From contig CM069595.1 of the NCBI GenBank assembly GCA_035771175.1, positions 5,250,094 through 5,314,093 of the forward strand: a stretch of DNA of 64,000 nucleotides, read 5' to 3'. Positions 27,149-36,952 of the stretch are shown here, one piece after another. How positions within the stretch are numbered: the first letter of the stretch is position 1; every line of letters starts with the position of its first letter. The DNA comes from Paratinospora sagittata (lineage: Eukaryota > Streptophyta > Magnoliopsida > Ranunculales > Menispermaceae). Both the position numbers and the translations under genes were made by a program. Under the pieces are notes generated by a model. That model had not been told where the DNA came from and did no database searches. It worked only from the letters and a program-made list of their open reading frames with translations.

Positions 27149-28112
27149 ATGGTTCTGGTGATCTCATTCAACATCAACCATTTGCTCCTTATTTTGACTC
27201 TTCTCTTTGCTTCAACCTTCATCTGCAAATCAAGTTATTATTACACTAAAACCACATATTAATTTAATTAACTACTTAAGTAATGCTTCTTTGATTCTCA
27301 TGTGGCTTCTTCTAATTCTTTTTTTTTTTCTTAAATAAGTATCATTAGAGAAGGAAGATGAAGATCATGAGGAGCCTAATTACCAATTCGAAGATCCCGC
27401 CCAAGTCGTCGCAAAAGCGTTGCTTTGTTTTAATGACAAGTATGTAAGTATCTTGCCATCATCTGTGATTAAACTGATTCCTCCATATATATGTATATAG
27501 ATATCTAATGGATCTTTTTTTTTTTTTGGATCTGTTCTTTGGTGTACATATTTACAAGAAGATTTATAGTAGTTGTGAGGAATCTTACAGATTGACACAG
27601 ACTGGAAATATAAATGTGCCATATGAAGCAACTGATCAGTATTGTAATGGGCCTTGCTTGGAAGAAACACATCTCGTTCTTGATTGCATCGATCATATAT
27701 TGTCGAAATTCCTGTTTTACAACAAAGCCAGCATTGGAGATATTAAAGCAACACTCAAAGCTGGGTGCAGCTACGGGGATGAAAGAGGTATTAAGTGTTA
27801 ATAATAGTTTGATATGTATTAGCTATAATTTTTGGGTTCAATAGTTTCTATAATATGGCATCAGAGCATCGATTTTTAAGACATCTAAGGTTCAAATTTT
27901 GTTATTAGCTCAAAAAAAAAAAAGTTTTGTTATCGGCATTCGCATGTTAATATTTATGCGTTCTTCTTATTGTGCAAATTGCAGGCCATTTTAACGTGGC
28001 TGAGCACTTGGAATCAGACCATGGATTCAGGCTTACTCCTCCCGGAGATGTGCTCATGCTCATGTTGATATTCTTGGGGGGTGCTATTTCTTTGCTGTGG
28101 TGTGGCCTTTAG
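27149..28112 (+). CDS. Small secreted cysteine-rich protein with C-terminal hydrophobic segment (DUF7731-like), 180 aa
   Basis: Exons 27149-27233, 27340-27443, 27562-27787 and 27985-28112 join in frame to 180 residues. The N-terminus (MVLVISFNINHLLLILTLLFAS) is a clear signal peptide. The mature part carries ALLCFNDKY, YSSCEESYRL, YCNGPC, LDCIDHI and GCSYGDERG, about six cysteines that suggest disulfides. The end, VLMLMLIFLGGAISLLWCGL, is a hydrophobic tail: either a membrane anchor or a GPI signal. I recall plant proteins of this pattern under DUF7731, with no known function; that label is from memory. The acceptor of exon 3 is a tandem AAGAAG (27556-27561), so a form with one extra Lys is possible. 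Intron 3 carries a repeat relic. Its promoter was copied to 32158-32277, where the coding part is missing. Confidence 0.75.
27806..27910 (+). repeat. Relic of a dispersed repeat in intron 3 of the cysteine-rich gene
   Basis: Carries ataatttttgggttcaata, tatggcatcagagcatcg and aagacatctaaggttcaaat. The same word order is seen, weaker, at 25770-25985. The tggtatcagagc core is complementary to initiator tRNA-Met 3' ends, as in LTR primer-binding sites, but no LTR is visible. Confidence 0.35.
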
Positions 28113-28637
28113 TAGTTTGATTTCATGTAGCTTTGATGTGGAAAACATATATATATATATATGTGAATGTTGTTTTAATTTGGACTGACTGTTATCAGAA
28201 AGAGCTTAAATATGCTCTGTTGAATGTGGTTTGAAAGCATTAAAAATATAGAAAGCCTAATTGAAGATTTACCTTCTCCATCCATTCTTTTTATTTTATA
28301 TTGCAAAAAAATATATATAATAATAATAATAAGAGTTATATCAGTACAGTGTAATATTTAACAATGGTTCATACGGTAGGAACCATATAAAATAAAAAGA
28401 GAAAATCTTTCAAAAAAGAAAAAAAAGAAAAATAAAAGAAAAAAGAAAGTAAAAAACTCGAACCGGTCGATTTGGCGGTTCGGACCGGGCGGACCAACCA
28501 AGAAGACTCGCAGTCTCGCAGATTTTGGCGTATTTCGTGCTTTGTAAACCTGCACAATTTTCTCCTTTCTTCTTCATAATATTTAGGGTTTGTGCCCTGT
28601 AAAATCTTGAAATAAATCGTAAGGAAACATAGCGGAG
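28113..28637. other. Intergenic: 3' flank of the cysteine-rich gene and TAF13-A leader
   Basis: Holds (TA)n at about 28145-28162, an A/G-rich stretch (28395-28450) and a GC-rich patch (28455-28500) with ggtcgatttggcggttcgga. From about 28590 the sequence is duplicated before TAF13 copy B (about 34468), marking the 5' limit of similarity between the two TAF13 copies. Confidence 0.5.
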
Positions 28638-30548
28638 ATGCATAATTCATCGACTGGTTCGAATTCGAAGGCAAGAGCCGGATTGACGCAGCAATCTGAT
28701 GTGTCACTCAAGCGCAAGCGAGGAGTTTTCCAGAAAGATCGTTAGTAAAACCATTACTGATGTTCTAGTTGTAATAAATATTTCGAATTTGGGGGTTTTT
28801 AAGCTGATTTCAAATGTTTCCTTTGATGGTACAGTGCAACACATGATGTATGGGTTTGGTGATGATCCCAATGTAAGTTTCTTGTTCTATTACAATTTGG
28901 GATTTTTCTTTTTTTTCTTCTTTTTTCTCAGTTTGGATTCTTATGGGTTTTTCGTTGATAAACTTTATGATTTTTACCTGTGTAGTTTTTAATGGTCTAA
29001 AGTTAATTGATTTTAAGTTCATCACCATGTATGTAGCTATGAATGTTGAGGATTCAAGGTGGCTATTAACCTGTGTCTGGCATGTTCTGATATTAGAATC
29101 AAATTCTTTGAGAATTCTCAAATGCTTTAGGGAATCGTTGTTCTCCTTTGTAGAACAGCTCATTTGTTATACACTGGTTTTGTTCAGTGAATTACTTCAT
29201 GGATTAGTTGTTTAGTTGTGCTTTTTAATAGATTGATTCTCATTCTCTCTTTTTTATACTCTATTTGGGGTGTTGTGACTTTAGTTCAACAAGGATCATT
29301 AAAGGGCATGGATAGAGAGATTCATATTAGCTTTAGTGAATCATTCTTTAATTATCGACAAGAAGGAAAGAAGAAGTTATTGATGTGACAAACAGAGTTT
29401 ACAGGAAATCATGCTACCAGGAATACTTTTGAGTCTTTGATACAACTGCATTCTAATTTCTGAATTTGTGTTGCTGGGTGCCTGAGACTAACTCTATTGG
29501 TAGACTTCATTGCTTATACTACAGCCGCTTCCAGAAACGGTGGCACTTGTGGAGGACATTGTGGTTGAATATGTTACCGACTTGGTAAGTTAGTTGAATT
29601 GAAAATTAACAAATCTGAGTTCAGATTCATTAATTCATAAGTGGATAATAAGATTAGTTAATTGCCGTCTTTTGTTGGGGTTGTATACAGGTACATAAAG
29701 CCCAAGATATTGCATGTAAGAGGGGGAAGCTTTTAACTGAGGACTTCCTATATCTAATCCGCAAGGTATTTTCTGCAGAAGTTCATGGGTGCTTTTTCAC
29801 TTATATAGGAGCTCCTTTCATAACTTGGATTGTTTACAATTGAACAGTATTGTGTGACAAAATGGTTTCTCTTTCCATGATAATTACATACTCACAAGCC
29901 TTTTGTGGAACCATAACCCTGCACCTACAATGTTATAGACCGTAAATGTCTTTCATTTGCCAAGATTTCTTATCATTATCGCACATTTTGTCAGATAGAT
30001 TTCTCACTACAATAAGAACCGAAGATCCTTCTTTCTTTTGATTAGGTTTCACCTTTTCCTTTTTATAGGTTTTATATACTTTAACCTAAAACATGTACAA
30101 ACATGGTGTCTTTATTTTACTTCACCTTCTCTACTTGTTTTTTCTATGTAAATGCCCTTTTAACGCTACATCTTTGCGGCATGGGCTCATTCTAAGCTCA
30201 AATTTACTCTTGCAGCCAAACAGTAAAATCACAAATCCTGCTACCATTCTATTATTTTCTTCTCATTTTTATCCTTTTTGGGGGGTTTTTTACTAGCTTA
30301 AGATGTATCTTACCCAATGAAGAAATACGAATAGGATATGTGCTACGGTGTTATTATGGTTGTTTTAGGCAATTTTTGTGCTTCGACAATAATTTCAATG
30401 TTTTAACTAACATGTTTCTGGCTGTTGAATCCTACAGGATTCGCCAAAACTTCACAGATGCACTGAACTTTTATCCATGAACGAAGAGTTGAAGCAAGCA
30501 AGAAAAGCTTTTGAAATAGATGATGAGAAACTGGCCACAGTGGATTAA
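28638..30548 (+). CDS. TAF13: TFIID subunit TAF13, copy A, 128 aa
   Basis: Exons 28638-28740, 28835-28872, 29525-29584, 29691-29765 and 30438-30548 join to 128 residues (Arabidopsis TAF13 is about 126). The conserved core runs from FQKD-LQHMMYGFGDDPN through PLPETVALVEDIVVEYVTDL, GKLLTEDFLYLIRKD, SPKLHRCTELL and NEELKQARKAFE. This is the histone fold by which TAF13 pairs with TAF11 in TFIID at RNA polymerase II promoters. The N-terminal 30 residues are basic and low in complexity, as usual. The C-terminus (DDEKLATVD) is of ancestral type. The intron 1 donor is GTTAGT, where copy B has GTAAGT. It forms the left copy of a tandem duplication; copy B is at 34501-36414. Confidence 0.93.
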
Positions 30549-30590
30549 TATTGTTCAACTTCCCTTTTTTGGGGCCTGAACCCTTTGATG

Positions 30591-31716
30591 CATGGTTCGA
30601 AAATTCTCCGAAATTCGGCGAACTTCTATGAATTATTTCTCTTTTTTTACCATCGAAGTGCGAAGTGGATGTAAAATAAAAAATACAAAAATTCACCGAA
30701 ATGGTTCGATAAAATTTGACAAAATTCGATAAATTTCAATAAAATTTCTATTTTTCAATTCAAAAATGCAAAAATTTGACAAGAAATTCGATAAAATTCG
30801 ACAAAGTTCGATGGAATTCGACAAAGAAGTAAAAAAATGTTATTTCATTAATAAAAACAAAAAAAAATATTAATAATTATGTATTATTTTTAACTTCATC
30901 AACTAACATAGTAATATAAATTTTAAAAAATAATTTAATAAGCTAACAAATTATGCAGTTTATGAGATATGTGTTACAAAAAAGAGAAGAAAATAAGTAA
31001 AAAATAAATAAAGTTAAAATAAGATAAAAACTTAAAAATAAATTTAAAAAGTTTTTAAAGTCATCTTCTTTTAGTTAACTCTTATAAAACAAGATTAAAA
31101 AATAATACATTTAAATAATAAATTAATGAATTAAGCATGGTGAGATTTAAACTAGCAAAGTATATGGTTGAGAAGCAAGCCACCAAAAAAATAAATATCA
31201 AAATAAAAAAAATAAATTAAGACCAAAAGCCACCATTTCAAATTCATCAACCCACTTAATAAGATTGATTTTGTTAGGTCACTTATTAGTATTTTTATGA
31301 ATTAAAAGTGTTTATTTATATTAGTTTTTTAGCTTATACTACAATAAATCTATATATTTAAGCATATATAAAAAATTTTCTGAACTTCTCTAATTAGGAA
31401 ATTTTTACAAAAATTCTTCATGTTAAATTAAACTTCTCCAAATTAATTCTAATTTTTAAGTGACCGAAGTCAAGTTGAAATCGAATTTTCAATCCTTGGA
31501 TGCGCGTTAAACAATGTTAATGTAAAAACACATGTTTCAACCGATTATATTTATACTTTTATATGTGAAAAGTATTTATTTATGTCTGTTTTCATCATTT
31601 TTAATAGTAATTATGCATATTTTTATAATAATTTTTCAAGACTTTTCAAACTTCTCCGAATTAATTCTAATTTTTAAAGGTCGAAGTGTCGGGCGAAATC
31701 GAAGTTTTGAATCTTG
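30591..31716. mobile_element. Non-autonomous hAT-like insertion, about 1.13 kb, with 8-bp target duplication
   Basis: The flanking direct repeat CTTTGATG occurs at 30583-30590 and 31717-31724. In the duplicated segment the same site is empty, with one CTTTGATG at 36480-36487 followed by tactagtgcttaac. The ends are inverted and imperfect: CATGGTTCGAAAA at the left, CAAGATTCAAAAC on the complement of the right. The left part has many ttcgataaaattcgac words; the last 70 bases are a diverged copy of 31430-31497. No transposase frame exists. Eight-base duplications and CA termini fit the hAT superfamily; the class is inferred. Confidence 0.75.
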
Positions 31717-31991
31717 CTTTGATGTACTAGTGCTTAACAATTTTTGTTTTCTACAGTGGACTATGTACATAACATTTGCATCTTTACATTCTCCTCTAGA
31801 TTTTGTTACTTCACAGGCATCCTTCTCAATGTTAAACATGTACTAATTTCTGAAGGTAATTGCTGTTTCATTTTTTATTAGTAATTCATTTCTGGTATAC
31901 ACAAGATGTTAAGGGAAACTTGAAAAGTTGATAGTTTTCCCTTACAGTCTTACCTCAATCTTAAGTACTGTTTTTTGAAACACACTTCTTA

Positions 31992-32145
31992 CTGGTGCTT
32001 TTGAAACACCCTTCTTTTTCATCAGCATCCTTACCTTCTTAACATCATCCTTTTGCCAAGTTCAACATAGATATTAGACAAAGGCACATAATTACCTGAA
32101 TTCCATGGTTCTATAGAGATAAGGTCATTAGCTGCACATTCTGCA
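31992..32145 (-). pseudogene. Truncated PPR gene fragment (copy of the 3' end of the gene at 36953-38407)
   Basis: About 154 bases match 36973-37127 closely, corresponding to residues about 427-478 of the intact PPR protein. A one-base deletion near 32049 shifts the frame, and the rest of the gene is missing. The fragment ends abruptly at the duplication junction near 32145-32160. It marks the right edge of the left duplication unit and cannot encode a PPR protein. Confidence 0.9.
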
Positions 32146-32157
32146 TTCCATGGTTCT

Positions 32158-32277
32158 ATATTATTACCTAGTCTAATTAATTCCAATTAATGAAATCTGT
32201 TCTATAAATAATCTAATTAATTCCAATTAATGAAATTTGTTCTATAAATAAGAGTTGAAATGATCCTCTTCCTGTTT
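32158..32277 (+). pseudogene. Orphan copy of the cysteine-rich gene promoter, with internal duplication
   Basis: tattattacctagtctaatt, ccaattaatgaaatctg and ttctataaata match 27025-27078. Here a block of about 44 bases containing the TATA box is tandemly doubled (about 32171-32211 and 32211-32254), followed by agagttgaaatgatcctctt as at 27079-27098. No coding exon of that gene follows, so the right-hand copy has been lost. Confidence 0.8.
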
Positions 32278-32879
32278 TCAAAAAATCAAAAAATCAAAAA
32301 AATTGGTCTTCTTCCTCTTTTATTCAGTCACAGAGACGTTTAGGCTAACCTTTCCAACAGAGGCAGATAAATGAAGACATTCCCAGGTTCGAAATCGAGA
32401 CCTAGACTTCAACTTCACTTATATTCAGTTTCTCAATCAACTTAGCTACCACCTGTTGGTAATTTAATTTTTTACTTACGTAATTTTACTACAAAGTTTA
32501 TTAATTTTAATAAAAAATAATTAATTTTCTTACAAATAATTTTATTATTTTGATGGAAAATTAATTTTATAATTTTTCTAAAAAATAATTTTTATTGAAA
32601 TTAATCATATTATATTTATTTAAAATCATTTTTTATTTACAGTTAAATTTATTAATTTTAGTATTAATAACTATAAATATATAATAGTAATTTTAATATT
32701 AATGAATTAATTTTATTGATTTCATATTAATTTAATAATAATATATTTTAAATTTTAAATTATTTTTATACTATTTTAATTTATTTATTTATTTAATATA
32801 GCTAAAATTTTAAAAATTGTATAAGATTTTGATGCACAACTAAATATAGTAATATGATGTTCTCAAAAAAATTGTTTGA

Positions 32880-33365
32880 GATTCTTGCTATGTAATATCT
32901 AACCAACACCAAAGATTAATAGAATTGGGAATGACGAGTTCGAATTAACCCACTAAGCCAGGATCTATGTATCATGAATTCCGACCTAACAAAGAGATCG
33001 ACTAATATTAGACCTTTCGATGCATAAGTCAAAGCTATAACCAAAACTTGACGTAATGTTGACGTCAAAGCTCAACACCTTTTAGGAGAAATGTTATAGT
33101 ATTTATAGCAAAGAGTGGTCCCCACAAAGTGGAGACAACTGGCTTTATGGTCCTTGGGTGAAAGGTGATCCCTAGGCTAACAAGGCATACACATGCGGAA
33201 GAAACAACCCCTGACACTCTATCGAGGTCAGTCACCTCGGTAGGTCGAGGTGACGAGGAGGGAATTTTGTATTTCGTTCCGCCTTGGGCTCCTATTGGGC
33301 TTTTAGTAAGCCGAGTGTTTCTATAAATTGGCCCAATAATTCTCATGCACAATTGGTAATATAAC
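32880..33365. mobile_element. LTR-like remnant between the duplicated segments
   Basis: A GC-richer block (tggtccccacaaagtggaga, gaggtcagtcacctcggtag, ccgccttgggctcctattgg) resembles plant Gypsy-type LTR sequence in composition and wording. No polymerase, primer site or matching second LTR was found, so this is at most a solo or broken LTR. The flanking sequence 32278-32880 is AT-rich without features apart from a tRNA-like B-box word (ggttcgaaatc, about 32387). Confidence 0.35.
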
Positions 33366-33370
33366 AAGGG

Positions 33371-34385
33371 TCCGGTTATTTTTACCTACCCTTTCTTATC
33401 TCTTCACTCACTTCATCTGAAAATTAAAAAGACAAAAAAAATCTTATGTGGAGTTACCATAAAGGATAAATAAATATTAAATTCCTTAAACCCTCTCACA
33501 TCTCTCTTCACTCACTCACTCTTTACTCTAAACTCTTCAACCCTTCAATTCTCCAACTCATTTCAATCTTCAATCTTGCCTTTTCTTGTATTTTTTAAAT
33601 CAAAAGCATTTATTTTTACTATGTTCACCTTTTCGAAGTGTTTATTTACAAAAACATACCCAAACTCGAGAAATCCAAAAAACTTGCCTTCAAATTGGGT
33701 GTGTCCGACCCTGCGTAGGCGAATAGAATGAAGTTTGTCCGACCCTAACAGGCCGAACATATTTCCTATGTTCGACCCATCAGGGTCGGACAAAAAAATA
33801 AAATATAAAAATGCATTGTTTGACCTAATAGGATCGAACACACCTCTTTATATTCAACCTATAGTGGTCGGACATAAAGAGAAATGTCTAACTCTGATGG
33901 GTCGGACGTTTGTGATTCTGATATGCGAAAAAGATTTTTGAAACCCATTTTTACCGTCTCATTCTACCATTTTCACCTATTTTTTTACAAAAAAATATTT
34001 CAATCCAACAACGTAGCATTAAAATCAACTTAGAAGATGTAAATATTATTATTTAATTATTGATTTGTAGTCAAGGATTGCACTTAAATAACTGAGTTCG
34101 AGGCCTCAAAACCAGAAATAACCTGATTTTTTGGCAAAATTTTGCGACATTGTTGCTCATAAATCTTTTAGGCTTTTGAATGATTGAAAAACTTGAAGAA
34201 ATAGTGAATTAATGGCGAAAAAATGAGAAGAATAGAGAGAGAAGGAAAAGAGTTTAAAGCGGTGAGATAGAATGGTAAAATGAAAATTTATGTTGGCGAA
34301 GAAAGAGAAAATTACTAATTTTAAATTTTCGTGAATGAAGAGATAGGAAAGGAGGGTGAAAATAGCGGCACGTAACAATCTCAAC
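33371..34385. mobile_element. Candidate DNA-transposon remnant with inverted ends enclosing the palindrome array
   Basis: The left end, from ggttatttttacctaccctt through tctcttcactcac to gaaaattaaaa (33373-33429), is similar to the complement of the right end (ctattttcaccctcctttc, tctcttcattcac, gaaaatttaaaa; about 34320-34372). Similarity is about four in five over 50 bases by eye, then fades. No transposase frame is present and no target duplication could be fixed. Strand-asymmetric C/T-rich sequence lies just inside the left end. Confidence 0.4.
33702..33908. repeat. Array of six spaced 24-bp palindromes
   Basis: Imperfect palindromes of 24 bases lie at 33702-33725, 33736-33759, 33769-33792, 33817-33840, 33851-33874 and 33885-33908. 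The consensus is arm TGTCCGACCC, four bases, arm GGGTCGGACA. Start-to-start steps are 34, 33, 48, 34 and 34; spacers are AT-rich and unrelated. The third unit is nearest perfect. Units vary at several positions, so the array is old or the motif tolerates change. Not CRISPR: this is plant nuclear DNA without cas genes, and the spacers are only 9-24 bases. Confidence 0.85.
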
Positions 34386-34500
34386 CTCACCTCTTTAACC
34401 AATTTCCTAGAAAGGTGATTCTCGTTCTCAACTAAAGATTCCTGTTACCAAACGCCAGTTTGTGCAATCTTGAAAGAAATCGTAAGGAAACATAGCAGCG

Positions 34501-36414
34501 ATGCACAATTCATCGTCTGGTTCGAATTCGAAGGCTAGAGCCGGATTGACGCAGCAATCTGATGTGTCTCTCAAGCGCAAGCGAGGAATTTTCCAGAAAG
34601 ATCGTAAGTAAAACCATTACCATTTGGATGTTCTAGTTGTATTATGCATTTTTTAATTTGGTGGTTTTTAAGCTGATTCAAATATTTCCTTTGATGCTAC
34701 AGTGCAACACATGATGTACGGGTTTGGTGACGACCCCAATGTTAGTTTCTTGTTTTATTACAATTTGGGGTTTTTTTTTTTCTCAGTTTCGATTCTTCTA
34801 GGTTTATCGTTGATGAACTTAATGATTTTACCTGTGTAGTTGTTAATGGTCTAATGTTAATTGATTTTATGTTCAGCACCATATATGTAGCTATGAATGT
34901 TGATAATTGAGAGAGGCTATTAGCCTGTGTCTGGCAAGTTCGAATATTAGAATCAAATTCTTTGAAAACAAATGCTTTAGGGATTCTTTGTGATTTTTTG
35001 TAGAACTGTTCATTGGTTATAGAATTCTGGTTGCTGTTCAGTGAATCACTTCTTGAATTAGTTGTTTAGTTGTGCTTTTTAATAGATTGATTCTCATTCT
35101 CTTATTTTATGCTCTATTTGGGGTGTGCCTTTAGTTCAACAAGGATCATTATAGGGCTAGCTGTTTTTCTCTTGCATGGATAGAGATATTCATATTTGGC
35201 TTTAGTGATTCATTCTTTAATTATCGACAAGAAAAGAAGAAGAAGTTATTGATCTGACAAACAGAGTTCATAGGAAATCATGCTACCAGGAATACTTTGG
35301 GCCTTTGAAACAACTGCATTCTAGTTTCTAAATTTGTTTTTATTGTATGCCTGAGACTAATTCTATTGGTGGACTTCATTTCTTATACTACAGCCGCTTC
35401 CAGAAACGATGGCACTTGTGGAGGACATTGTGGTTGAATATGTTACCGACATGGTAAGTTAGTTGAATACCCTCTTATTGAAAATTAACAACTTCAGGTT
35501 CACATTCATTAATTCATAAGTGGATAATAAGATTAGTTAATCGCGTCTTTTGTTGGGGTTGTACAGGCACATAAAGCCGAAGATATTGCATGTACGAGGG
35601 GGAAGCTTTTAACTGAGGACTTCCTATATCTAATCCGCAAGGTATTTTCTGCAGAAGTTCATGGGTGCTTTTTCACTTATGTAGGAGCTCCTTTCATAAC
35701 TTGGATTGTTTACAATTGAACAGGATTGTGTGACTAGATAGTTTCTCTTTCCATTATAATTACATACTCACAAGCCTTTTGTGGAACCATAACCCAGCAC
35801 CTACAATGTTATAGACCATAAATGTCTTTCTTTTGCCAAGATTTCTTGAGAAGCTATCATTATCGCATGTTTTGTCAGATAGATTTCTCATTACAATGAG
35901 AACCGAAGATCCTTCTTTCTTTTGATTAGGTTTCACCTTTTCCTTTTTATAGGTTTTATATACTTTGACCTAAAACATGTACAAACATGGTGTCTTTATT
36001 TTACTTCACCTTCTCTACTTGTTTTCTAGCTAAATTCCCTTTTAACTCAACATCTTTACGGCATGCTCATTCTAAGCTCAAATTTACTCTAGCAGCCAAA
36101 CAGTGAAATCACAAAGCTTGCTACCATTGTATTATTTTCTTCTCCTTTTTTTTTTCCCTTTTTGGGGGTTTTTTTACTAGCTTAAGATGTATCTTACCCG
36201 ATGAAGAAATACGAATAGGATATGTGCTAAGGTGTTATTATGGTTGTTTCAGGTACTTTTTGTGCTTTGACAATAATTTCACTGTTTTAACTAACATGTT
36301 TCTTGCTGTTGTTTAATCCTACAGGATTCGCCAAAACTTCACAGATGTACAGAACTTTTAGCCATGAATGAAGAGTTGAAGCAAGCAAAAAAAGTTTTAG
36401 GATTAGATGACTAG
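34501..36414 (+). CDS. TAF13: TAF13, copy B, 121 aa, C-terminally shortened
   Basis: Exons 34501-34603, 34703-34740, 35394-35453, 35567-35641 and 36325-36414 mirror copy A exactly in number and phase. The histone-fold core is intact. Against copy A I count about 25 coding differences, around half of them changing residues (e.g. V/M, L/M, V/A, Q/E, K/T). The last exon reads KKVLGLDD then TAG. In copy A the matching codon is GAG, and the copy B sequence after the TAG still continues in frame to the old TAA, so a G-to-T nonsense change removed seven residues. The intron 2 donor is GTTAGT. Probably still functional, as the lost tail lies outside the histone fold, but constraint looks relaxed. Confidence 0.88.
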
Positions 36415-36952
36415 AAACTGGTCACAGTAGATTAATATTATTAAACTTCGAACCACTTCCCTTTTTTTGGGCCTGAACCCTTTGATGTACTAGTGCTTAA
36501 CAAATTTACTTTTCTACAGACAATGTACATAACATTTGCATCTTTACATGCTCCTCTGGATTTTGTTACTTCTTTTCTTTTCTTTTTTCTTTTTTTCTGT
36601 TTTGAGTAGAAACAAGCTCTAGATTTCTGAAGGTAATTGCTGTTTCATTTTTATTAGTAATTCATTCTGTTATATACAAGATGTAAAGGGAAACTTGAAA
36701 TATCTCAAGAACTGTAAATTAGGAATCTTATAAACAATTTCAAATCTCTAATAGGTATGACAAGATTTGATGCTAATGTTGATGTAAATTATTTAAAGAG
36801 AAAAATGTTGGAAGTAAATTAGAAGAATTCTATCCTTGCTTGATTTTACTTTGTAATTGTGTCTCCAAATGATGTTCCAGTTCCTTCTTTCTTTATAATC
36901 ACTACTCGCATTCCAAATCCTTCCAAGACTCTATTACAAACCGTGGTCCATT
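36415..36952. other. Convergent spacer between TAF13-B and the PPR gene
   Basis: The first 290 bases are shared with the left duplicate (about 30549-30590 plus 31717-31915), including the empty site of the hAT-like insertion at 36480-36487. About 260 further bases before the PPR stop are absent or replaced in the left copy. No gene. Confidence 0.7.

Noticed and set aside
31532..31846. 104-residue plus-strand frame
   Set aside because: Crosses the right end of the hAT-like insertion and its target duplication; no domain.
33702..33908. CRISPR-like array
   Set aside because: Repeats are palindromic and regularly spaced, but spacers are only 9-24 bases and AT-rich, units are imperfect, and the context is a plant nuclear chromosome without cas genes.
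33563..33941. Overlapping open frames on both strands with repeated SDP-GS words
   Set aside because: The apparent protein repeats come from the DNA palindromes being read on either strand; no start context or domain.
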